The notes beneath the pieces are model-generated. The model was not told where the DNA came from and did no database searches. It worked only from the letters and a program-made list of their open reading frames with translations. 26,322 nt of DNA from CAZIVE01 sp964542435 (GTDB lineage: Bacteria; Bacteroidota; Bacteroidia; Bacteroidales; Tannerellaceae), in assembly GCA_964542435.1 (NCBI GenBank), contig CAZIVE010000031.1, positions 1-26,322 of the forward strand. Direction: 5' to 3'. Of the stretch, positions 16,620 to 24,700 are shown piece after piece. Made by a program: the position numbers and the translations under genes. Within the stretch, counting starts at the first letter, position 1; each line of letters opens with the position of its first letter.

Positions 16620-18612
16620 CGCCTTTGATTTCTTTAATGGCGTCGTTGTCCGATGAGAGAGTGATGGGAAGGACAAAGTAGAATGTCGAGCCTTTCCCTA
16701 ATGTTGAGGTCACATGGATGGCACCGCCCATCTGTGTGACCAATCCTTTACAGATGGCCAGACCGAGTCCGACGCCTTTGTCCATCTCCTTCAGCTGTAC
16801 GAAGCGTCCGAAGATACTTTCCAGTTTGTCTTCCGGAATGCCTTCGCCTGTATCTTCTACGGAAAACCGTACCTGATCCTCTTCGAGTGTATATCCGAAA
16901 CGTATCTCGCCCTTTTCGGTATGCTTGATGGCATTGTTCAGCAGGTTCGTGATGATCTGTGTCAGTCGGTTGGGATCGGTATTGAGCACGAAATCCTCCG
17001 ATTCTCTCAGCTTCAGTTCCACATGCTCCGACATTCTGAGCTTGGTGGCTTCGAAGATGCTCTTCATCAGGGATTGCAAGCTGACATCTTTGTATTTGAG
17101 TTCCATGCTGTTCGATTCGATCTTGGACAGGTCGAGGACATCGTAGATTAGACGTTGCAACAGCTCGTTGTTGCTTTGGATGATGTTGGCATATTGTTCT
17201 CGTGTGGCTCGGTCGTCTTCTTCTACCAGTACTTGAGAGAATCCCGAGATGGCGTTTAGAGGCGTGCGGATCTCGTGGTTCATATTGGCGAGGAAGGCTG
17301 ATTTCAGACGGTCGCTCTCTTCCGCTTTTTCCTTGGCCTTCTTCAACTGCTTTCCGTATCTGTAGCGGGAGTATGCGAAGAGTGCCGCAGCAAGGCAGAT
17401 GACGATCATCAGGACGAATCCGCTCTCCATTCTCTGGATATGTGTATGATCTTGAGCTGCTTTGAGTTCCATCTGCTTGTTCTGCAGTGCCAGCTTGTCC
17501 ATATCATGCTGGTTGCGCAATTTGGCAAGGTTATCGTAGAATTCGGCTGATGTGACAGAGTCGTTTTTCGCGATATAATCATAGTAAAGGAGACTAGACT
17601 CCTTGAAATCGCCTGTGTTTCTGAGAATGTCAGCCTTGATCTTCTCGAGACTTAGGAAGTCTTTGATACGTGTCTGCGCATAAGGAAGCATCAGCAGTTC
17701 ATTGCAGATCTCCAGGGCTTTGTCATACTGCTTGTTGTTATTGTAGTAAAGCAGCCAGATATTCTTGATGGTCGCATCTTCTTTGGAAACGCCCTTCAGT
17801 TTCTGAAGAGCGAGCAGGGATTCGTGGGCCTGATCAAATTGCCCGTTCTGGCAGTCATCGATAGCTCGTGTCCGATAATAGACGTACTTCATATAATCTA
17901 GCGTGATATCATCGCCCAGGTCCTGAATGTTATTCCTTTCGCAATATTGGATATAGCTCCAGACCTTAGGAAGATACGGTTTGTGGTTGACCATGATTTC
18001 GTTCAGCAGCTGGCGCAGGATGTTGAATCGCTTTGACATCGGCGCTTTGCGGGCCTCCATTTTTGTGAGCACGTCAAGATACATTTTTTCTCCCTCCTTG
18101 TAAAGACTCTGGATGAAATAGGAGTAGGCAATAGACTGTTCGGCAATCTCTTCGCCTTCGGGATATTTCAGCTGGCGTGATTGTCTGATCACTTTGTTCG
18201 CTTCAGTGAGAATCTCGTCACCCTTCTCTTCTCTTGCCATGACGTAAAGATTCCATCCCTTCATACGGAAGAGATCATCGTATCTTTTCTCACGAAGAAA
18301 CAGCGGTTCTCCGATTCGAATAAAATAGCGCAGGCTGTCCGGATCGCGTGCATAGTAATATTTGCCAAGTTGGAAGTATGCGCTGGCTTTATAATGATCA
18401 TTCTTTTGGACAGTGGCTTCCTTCAGCATCATCTCAATCAGCGTGATGTTGTTTACGGTTGTTTTCGATTCGCTCGTCAGACTGTCGAGAAGCTCCAGTT
18501 TCTTTACACCCTGTGATTGGTTGATCAAAGACATGATACGATTGTCTTCGTCACCTTCAGCGTGAAAAGAAATGAGAAATAAAAGAAGTGCACTTAATAC
18601 TTTAAACTTCAT
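16615..18612 (-). CDS. sensor histidine kinase with periplasmic TPR domain
   Basis: The protein has 665 residues. A signal peptide (1-19) leads to an all-helical region with TPR-like units (about 70-390; GKYYYARDPDSL, YKEGEKMYLDVL, NNNKQYDKALEICNEL), a membrane segment (397-415) and a coiled linker. The kinase core is complete: FLANMNHEIRTPLNAI with His446, N-box NNAIKHT with Asn560, G1 DTGEGIP (587-593) and G2 GVGLGL (613-618). There is no receiver domain and no regulator gene beside it, so it is an orphan kinase here. Its Bacteroidota relatives sense periplasmic or membrane signals through the TPRs. It is downstream of four minus-strand genes but also has its own promoter (18636-18667), so it can be expressed apart from them. 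It serves as the intact reference for the degenerate core at 2370-3055. Confidence 0.92.
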   Translation of the reverse strand: MKFKVLSALLLFLISFHAEGDEDNRIMSLINQSQGVKKLELLDSLTSESKTTVNNITLIEMMLKEATVQKNDHYKASAYFQLGKYYYARDPDSLRYFIRIGEPLFLREKRYDDLFRMKGWNLYVMAREEKGDEILTEANKVIRQSRQLKYPEGEEIAEQSIAYSYFIQSLYKEGEKMYLDVLTKMEARKAPMSKRFNILRQLLNEIMVNHKPYLPKVWSYIQYCERNNIQDLGDDITLDYMKYVYYRTRAIDDCQNGQFDQAHESLLALQKLKGVSKEDATIKNIWLLYYNNNKQYDKALEICNELLMLPYAQTRIKDFLSLEKIKADILRNTGDFKESSLLYYDYIAKNDSVTSAEFYDNLAKLRNQHDMDKLALQNKQMELKAAQDHTHIQRMESGFVLMIVICLAAALFAYSRYRYGKQLKKAKEKAEESDRLKSAFLANMNHEIRTPLNAISGFSQVLVEEDDRATREQYANIIQSNNELLQRLIYDVLDLSKIESNSMELKYKDVSLQSLMKSIFEATKLRMSEHVELKLRESEDFVLNTDPNRLTQIITNLLNNAIKHTEKGEIRFGYTLEEDQVRFSVEDTGEGIPEDKLESIFGRFVQLKEMDKGVGLGLAICKGLVTQMGGAIHVTSTLGKGSTFYFVLPITLSSDNDAIKEIKGV

Positions 18613-18635
18613 ACATTGCCGTTTAAAAAATCTTC

Positions 18636-18667
18636 CAAAAATACGAATTCATTGTTTTATGGGCAAA
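18636..18667 (-). promoter_or_regulatory. promoter of the TPR sensor-kinase gene (TTTG-N20-TATTTTTG)
   Basis: On the minus strand TTTG (18664-18667) is followed after 20 bases by TATTTTTG (18636-18643), both at the expected spacing. The start would be near 18629, about 17 bases before the ATG at 18612. Confidence 0.6.
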
Positions 18668-18678
18668 TATGAAACGTT

Positions 18679-19614
18679 TTATTTCGTAACGGATCGTTTT
18701 GAAAGAAGATAATTGGTCAGCAGAGCGAGAGATTGGAAGAGAATCAGTCCAACTGTAGTCTGAAGAGGTATGGCAATCAGATGCTCCGTGGGCAGAAGCA
18801 TGGGAATGATGGAGAGTGCGCCGGCGGGAGCAAAATATTTGCCACAGAGGTGAAACAGTGCCAGTAGAAGTAATATACAAATGGCAGCACTTACAGCCTG
18901 AGGCAGACTGAAGCGGATGTGAAGGTATTGGAACAGCGTTCCCAAGGTGATCGCAGCAACCATCAGCAGCAACGTCATAAACGGTCTGTGTTTGAATCCT
19001 GCATTCGAATAGATCATTTCGGACAGACATACCACAACAGGCGGAAGCATCAGGAAGGGAAGGTGATAATCGTTGGAAAGAAAGGAGAATATTCCCACAA
19101 TGACAGCCAGAATACACCATTTGTAAAGATCAATCGTACTACGTTCAAACGGCTGGAAATGTAGTACATGATGTCGCCATCCGATTCGTTCCATCAGCTT
19201 CTGTACAAGAACCACGATGGTGGCCAGGCAGAAGACAGTCGCAGGATACATCCAACTGCCGATGTGAAGCATAACCGGCAACAGACTTGTTGAGATAGCA
19301 GGCATCAGGGAAGATCGAGAGAGGAAAAGTGCGATCGCTGCCATGCAAAAAGCCAAGGTCATATTGACCGGCTGGGAAAAGGGAGAATAGAGAGAAATCA
19401 TGGCGCCTGCAGCGGCACAAACCGTCAGCAGCAGGATCATCTGACGCCGTGAAACGCACCACACGTGTTTATCCACCACCCAAGCTCCGATGGCCAAAGC
19501 AGCGATGACCGGATAGAGCATGGCTCTTTGGCCAAAGAGATTTGCCACGGCGATCGTCAAGGTCACAAGCAGAAGGGCAGAAGTGGAGCGATAGATCTCC
19601 TCTTTAGAAATCAT
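18679..19614 (-). CDS. polytopic inner-membrane protein, HPP-like
   Basis: The protein has 311 residues with about ten hydrophobic segments and little soluble sequence. It appears to have two halves: FSQPVNMTLAFCMAAIALF...SLLPVMLHIGSWMYP and KYFAPAGALSIIPMLLPTEHLIAIPLQTTVGLILF. PAGA-type turns and a short charged loop are reminiscent of HPP-family membrane proteins, some of which transport nitrite or other small anions, but the match is by eye and weak. It follows the rubrerythrin gene by 18 bases, so it is probably in the same transcript. A membrane transporter or permease is the safe statement. Confidence 0.7.
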   Translation of the reverse strand: MISKEEIYRSTSALLLVTLTIAVANLFGQRAMLYPVIAALAIGAWVVDKHVWCVSRRQMILLLTVCAAAGAMISLYSPFSQPVNMTLAFCMAAIALFLSRSSLMPAISTSLLPVMLHIGSWMYPATVFCLATIVVLVQKLMERIGWRHHVLHFQPFERSTIDLYKWCILAVIVGIFSFLSNDYHLPFLMLPPVVVCLSEMIYSNAGFKHRPFMTLLLMVAAITLGTLFQYLHIRFSLPQAVSAAICILLLLALFHLCGKYFAPAGALSIIPMLLPTEHLIAIPLQTTVGLILFQSLALLTNYLLSKRSVTK

Positions 19615-19626
19615 CTGATATCAGAT
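19613..19626. repeat. 14-bp perfect palindrome at the membrane-protein gene start
   Basis: ATCTGATATCAGAT is a perfect palindrome that covers part of the membrane-protein ATG and most of the 18-base gap to the rubrerythrin gene. It could hide the start in a hairpin or be chance. Confidence 0.4.
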
Positions 19627-19632
19627 CTGTTT

Positions 19633-20298
19633 TCAGTGAGCTGTGGAGAACTCGATGAACTGATCAGCCGGCGTCTTGCAGAGTTCGCAGATTTCGGCAG
19701 GTTCGTTGGCATAGACGAATCCGCAGGTCGGACAAACATAGTAGGATGTGGCGAGCTTTTTGGGATTCTTTAGGTTTGCCAACGCCTCGCTGTAGAGCTT
19801 GGCATGGTCTTTCTCCGCACCTTCGGCATAAGTAAAAGAGGTGACGGCTTCATCCTCGAAATCTGCGTTTGCATCTTTGATGTATTGCGGATACATGGAT
19901 GTGGATTCGCCGGTTTCACCTTCGATGGCTGCTTTCAGGTTCTCTGCAGTGGATTTGACCTCAAAAGTGTCCACCTTCGCCTTGTAGTCCTTCACACCAA
20001 GTCCGCTCAACGCTTCGAGATGATTGGCCAGATGGATCGCTTCAGCCTTCGAAGTGGCTTTGAACAATGCTTCGATCTGAGGCAAGCCTTCCTTGGCTGC
20101 TTTCTTGGCATATTCAGCATATTTGGCACTGGCTGTAGCTTCGCCGTCGCTTGCAGCTTTGAGATCGGTGACGGTCTTGCGTTCTGTCTGCTGCGAAGAA
20201 GTCTGTTCCGCCGCTGTCTTGTTTTGTTTCTGACTGCACGAGAAGAATCCCGTAACGAGAACGAAGGAAAGAATGAGAATTCTGTATTTTTTAAACAT
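19633..20298 (-). CDS. rubrerythrin with lipoprotein signal
   Basis: The protein has 221 residues. Rubrerythrins are diiron peroxidases that reduce hydrogen peroxide using electrons from a rubredoxin site. All seven diiron ligands are present: Glu53, Glu86-x2-His89, Glu128-x2-Glu131 and Glu162-x2-His165; the C-terminal rubredoxin-like site has Cys189, Cys192, Cys204 and Cys207 (CPTCG...CELC). The N-terminus is the odd part: MFKKYRILILSFVLVTGFFSC is a lipoprotein signal with Cys21 as the lipidation site, then a Ser/Gln/Thr-rich linker. This puts the enzyme in the periplasm or on the surface rather than in the cytoplasm, where most rubrerythrins work. The PIG-L gene is 34 bases upstream and the membrane-protein gene 18 bases downstream. 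Confidence 0.93.
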   Translation of the reverse strand: MFKKYRILILSFVLVTGFFSCSQKQNKTAAEQTSSQQTERKTVTDLKAASDGEATASAKYAEYAKKAAKEGLPQIEALFKATSKAEAIHLANHLEALSGLGVKDYKAKVDTFEVKSTAENLKAAIEGETGESTSMYPQYIKDANADFEDEAVTSFTYAEGAEKDHAKLYSEALANLKNPKKLATSYYVCPTCGFVYANEPAEICELCKTPADQFIEFSTAH

Positions 20299-20332
20299 CT
20301 CTGATGGAATTAATTATTCGTATAACATGCAA

Positions 20333-21091
20333 TTAGAATGTGAGAGGAACCTGATCCAGTTTGATGAAGGCTTCGGCATATTTGCAGTTTCCCTGCATGC
20401 CCCGGAACTGCTCCATCGGTCCGTGAGATTCCTTGAACAGCTCGGGTATGCCTTGGCTCGTATGACAGAAGCAGGCTTTATGTTTTTCCTCCACAACGGA
20501 GGTGATATCCACATAGTTGGTCGGCGCGAAATGCTGCGATTGCTCTCCGGACATCACTTCGAAGTAGTAAAGCGAGAACGCACGATGCATTCTCAACCAC
20601 GTGTCATATACCAGGATGGAGCAGATGCGATGGTCTCTGTGGCTGTCGATGGGCCAATGAGTGATGACTACATCGGGATTCTCCTTCTGGATGAAATGGT
20701 ACATTTCGTCGTAACGGTTCGTGTTGATTTCGCAGCTGCCGTCAATCTGAGTCAGAAACTCGGCTCTGACGCCCATTATCTTGCAGGCGTTCAAGGCCTC
20801 TTCTGTCCGTATGTTTGCAGCTTCGTCATGTGTCTTGCCTTCGATGCCCGCTTCGCCGCGAGTCAGATAGACGGAGACAACTTCGTAACCTGCCTTGGCC
20901 AATAGAATGATCGTTCCTCCACAACCAGTCTCCGGATCGTCGGGATGTGCACCGATCACTAGGACTTTGCGTTTGGCTTTGTCTTGCGGTTGACTACTTT
21001 CTCCTTTTGCACTCATGGGCATTCCCAACAGGGATAGGGTAGCCGTTCCGCCCGTCATCTTCAGCATCTCTCTTCTGGATATCGTTTTCAT
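20333..21091 (-). CDS. PIG-L/LmbE-family deacetylase, Tat-exported
   Basis: The protein has 252 residues. The N-terminus TISRREMLKMTGGTATLSLLG is a twin-arginine signal (SRREMLK), so the enzyme is exported folded to the periplasm. The catalytic motif AHPDDPETGCGG has His49, Asp51, Asp52 and Glu54, and HRDH at 151-154 supplies the second part of the zinc site. Family members remove N-acetyl groups from amino sugars such as GlcNAc-linked lipids or thiols; the exported substrate here is not known. It sits 9 bases after the DUF4251 gene and 34 bases before the rubrerythrin gene, consistent with one transcript. Confidence 0.92.
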   Translation of the reverse strand: MKTISRREMLKMTGGTATLSLLGMPMSAKGESSQPQDKAKRKVLVIGAHPDDPETGCGGTIILLAKAGYEVVSVYLTRGEAGIEGKTHDEAANIRTEEALNACKIMGVRAEFLTQIDGSCEINTNRYDEMYHFIQKENPDVVITHWPIDSHRDHRICSILVYDTWLRMHRAFSLYYFEVMSGEQSQHFAPTNYVDITSVVEEKHKACFCHTSQGIPELFKESHGPMEQFRGMQGNCKYAEAFIKLDQVPLTF

Positions 21092-21100
21092 CTGGATGTT

Positions 21101-21598
21101 TTATTTATAGATCATCTCAAGTTCACCCTGATAACTGATGGTCTGTCGATTCATTGGAATGACAGCCACGGAGGCAGAGCCGTTGGAGTAGATATTCAGT
21201 TGATAAAGAAAACTCTCCTCACCGTTGACGGTCTTGAAGTTGACACGTGCATTCGATTTCTTGTTGAAAGTGCATTTATAGTTGGAAACAGTCCGGCTGA
21301 ACATCAGTCCGTCGCCTCCGCCATAAGGAATGGAGTACGCTTCGCCGTAATAGGGCAGACTGGAATAGATCGAGTCGCCGCTGATCCGGACGGAGTAGGG
21401 CGTCGTGAGGTTGATACTCGGTCCGCTCATGGGAAGAGCTCGGTTGACCGTGATGGTGAAGTGGCGCGATTCAACGATCTCTTTCACTGCTGCGGCCTTC
21501 TTCTCAGCCTTCTCCTTTTTGCTCTGCGCAAAGAGTATCTGGCTGCTGCCGGCGAACAGTAGAATCAGACAAAAGGATAGGAATCTTATTTTTCTCAT
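21101..21598 (-). CDS. DUF4251 periplasmic protein
   Basis: The protein has 165 residues with a signal peptide (cut near ILFA-QSKK) and a Lys/Glu/Ala-rich helical stretch (27-40). The rest fits DUF4251: HFTITVNRALPMSG, LTTPYSVRISGDSIYSSLPYYG and SIPYGGGDGLMF, followed by a beta-rich end (QLNIYSNGSASVAVIPMNRQTISYQGEL). This is a small beta-barrel-like periplasmic family found in Bacteroidota; the function is not known. It is the first gene of the minus-strand cluster and is transcribed from the box at 21620-21627. Confidence 0.87.
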   Translation of the reverse strand: MRKIRFLSFCLILLFAGSSQILFAQSKKEKAEKKAAAVKEIVESRHFTITVNRALPMSGPSINLTTPYSVRISGDSIYSSLPYYGEAYSIPYGGGDGLMFSRTVSNYKCTFNKKSNARVNFKTVNGEESFLYQLNIYSNGSASVAVIPMNRQTISYQGELEMIYK

Positions 21599-21619
21599 AG
21601 CGTATTGAATATGTTTTTA

Positions 21620-21627
21620 CAAAGATA
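21620..21627 (-). promoter_or_regulatory. -7 box (TATCTTTG) before the DUF4251 cluster
   Basis: On the minus strand this reads TATCTTTG; transcription would start near 21613, about 15 bases before the ATG at 21598. The -33 region lacks TTTG and is instead covered by the inverted repeat at 21635-21652. Confidence 0.55.
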
Positions 21628-21634
21628 GTCTCTT

Positions 21635-21652
21635 TGTCGTTTAGAAACGACA
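21635..21652. promoter_or_regulatory. operator-like inverted repeat TGTCGTTT-AG-AAACGACA
   Basis: A perfect 8-bp inverted repeat with a 2-base spacer covers about -22 to -39 of the DUF4251 promoter, the position of a repressor site or of an activator replacing the -33 contact. It is the only such dyad seen in the stretch 21599-21754. Confidence 0.55.
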
Positions 21653-21754
21653 CAATAGACTAACGGAAAATATCTTTTTTTGTTGAAAGCATCCCAGTAC
21701 CTGCTGAAGATCTAAAACAGCCTGTAACGGCGTGGCAGTAGGAGACAGCTCGCG

Positions 21755-24700
21755 CTATCTCTCTACATCCGTTCTTTCTGCCGGCGCTCCGATGAATCGT
21801 GTATCGGCAGGAAGCGTCTCATGCTTCATCAATACGGACAAAGGCTCGAGAATGGCATTGCGGCACATCTTGGAATCGTAGAGCACGACGGCCATTCCGC
21901 CGACACTGGCATTCTCTTCCAAGGTGACATAAGACATCTTCATGACGCGGTCTTCGAAAAGATGCGTCTGCATGGTGCAATTGTCGTTGAGAGCTGCATA
22001 GTCGCCCACGTGGATGAGGTCGAATTCTGTGATCTGTGTGGTGTAGATGCAGGAGCGTTTACCCAGTTTGCTGCCGAGCATCTTGAGCGGTATCTTGATG
22101 AATGGCGTTCCGGTCAGCACATTCAGGAAGAACAGGACGAGGAAGTTCTCATAGATGCCGGTGATCAGTTCGCTACGCCATACAAATCCGCTCCAGAGAG
22201 GTTTGTTCTGCGGTACATATTTCCCGATGATGATCCATTTGAGAATCACGACAAGGAACAGACCGAGCAGAGACGCTGCAATATACACGAACGGAAAGGC
22301 AAGAAAGACTTCGGCCAACGTGTCATCGACTTCGAGATAGGAGATCACATCCATGATCAGTCCGGCAAAGAAGATGAAGAAGGTGGAAGGCAGAACGACG
22401 CGGAAAAACTCGATGAAGTAACGGCATGCGAACAGCTTTTTCGAAGGTTTGTAGGTGCGCTCGAGCGGGAAATCATGGTTGATGTCTCTCTGCGGAAGAT
22501 AGACAGCCGGCGATCCGAACCAGGAGGTTCCGTTGGTGACGGGAAGATTCTCCTTCTTCATCTTCGAAAGGACGCCGACCAGCACATCGTCGCCCAATCT
22601 GTCTTTCGGACTCAATACGGCACTGTTGCCGACAAACGTTCGGTTGCCGATGTAGGTCTTGGCAATTTCGATGTATCCGTTGCGGACATACGAAGCACCC
22701 ACGGAGACAGAATCGGCGAGGAAGCTTTCGTTGCCTGTGACAAGCAGATCCGGCGAGATGAATTCCACAGTGGAGATTTCACACCGTTTGCCCATCTTCA
22801 CGCCCAGCAACTTGAACCATTTCTGCAGGTAAAGCGTGGAGTAAAGCGTTCCGATGACCTGCAGACTCAGTTTCATGAGCTGGTCGAAGAACCATTTCTT
22901 GTAATAGAATAGACTTCTGACGGGATATTTTCCCTCTTTGATATTTCCCAACGTCAGCCATTTGACGATGGCAATAATCAGTGACAGCAGTACTACGAAG
23001 GAGACGCCTACGAAGAGCGTTACCCAGGCGAAGTTCCAGATATCGGACATATAGTTGATATGAGCTACGAGCACCATGCCCGGAAAATAGGCGATCATCG
23101 TCATCAACGGAACGACGAACACACCGATGAGTGAGAGTAGCGTGTAGCCGAAAGACCAGAGTGGAAGTTTCTTGGCATCTTTCTCCTTATTGATACCGAT
23201 GCGAGCAGCCGGCGATCCGCCCCAGTTTTCTCCGGCTGGAATCGTGCAACCTGTCGGCACCAAAGTCAGATCTTCGATGGAGCTGTCGCGTTCCATTTTC
23301 GAGTTGTAGGCAAGATTGCAGCGTGTACCGACGAAGGCATTATCTTCGAGTGTGATCGGACCGACGATGAAATGTCCGTCTTCGATGGTATAACCGCGAA
23401 GGTGCGTGTCGGTGCAGATGCTGACGTTGTTTCCAAGTGTCAGAAGGTCGTAAGCATTGATGGCAAAAGCATTGATGTAGCAGTTCTTGCCGATCTTTGC
23501 GCCCATCAACCTCAGGAAGATGTTCATGATGTTGGTTCCTGTGAAGTAGATGGTCGGGCAGATAGAGACGACCTTATCCACGAACCAGAATCGGAAATAG
23601 TAGCTGCCCCACAATTTGTACTTCCCCGGTTTTACCTTTCCGAGCACGACCCATTTGATTACGATGGAGAGAATGGTAAGAACCGGTAGAATGAGGAAAT
23701 AGGCGATGTTACTCATCAGCATGGAGTAGGCAAAGCCGCAGTCGGCATGATAGTAGTAGGAATAGATGAGGAATGGTCCGATCCATTCCAAACTGAAGAG
23801 CAGTACGAGGAAGATCAGCGCAATTCCCTGGCAGGTGCAGCAGGTGTAATATCTGAGCGTGGAAGGTTTGAAGATATCCCGATGAACGGTCTGTCCATTG
23901 GCGCCGGGCTGTTTGGCCGCAATCACCTTCGCAAGATCGGAAAGTACCGGATGACGATAGAGATCCGCCACAGAAAGGTTCTCGAACATTGCATTCTCGC
24001 GCAGTTCGGAAGCCACGATGGCTGCCAGCAGAGAATGGCCGCCGAGATCATTGAAGAAATGATCGTCCATGGAAACATCCGTTCGGTTGATGTTCTTCGA
24101 GATGACTCTGACCAACTCTTTTTCCAATGGCGTTGTAGGCAGAATGATTTTCTTCTTGCTTGAGAAAACGAGCGGAGTCTTAGGTTCCGGCAGATGTTTG
24201 CGGTCGATCTTCTGACTGGTCGTCATAGGCAGTTTGTCGATGACATCCAGTGTGGAAGGAATCATATAATAGGGGAGAAGTTTCCTCAGTTCGGTTGCAA
24301 TGGCTTCACGGTTCAGCTCTTTGTTTTCGCTAAGGACGACGAAGGCCGCCAGCTGCTGTGTGCTTTCATCCAACTTCACAGCCGCAGCCTGGATCGCATC
24401 GTTTTGCATGAGCAGTCCTTCGATCTCCGCCAGTTCCACGCGGAATCCGCGAACCTTGACTTGTGCATCGGCGCGTCCGATAAAGACGAGGTCCCGATCG
24501 TCATCATATTTAGCCAGATCGCCCGTCCGATAGTAGCGTTTGAGCTTTCCTGAGAAACGGTCGGTCGTGATGAATTTCTTTGCCGTCAGGTCTTCCCGAT
24601 TGAGATATCCACGTGCAATGCTTTCCCCACCGATGAGGATTTCGCCTTCCTGATCGATGCCAGTGATCGGTTGCAGATGTTCATCGACAAGCAGCACCTC

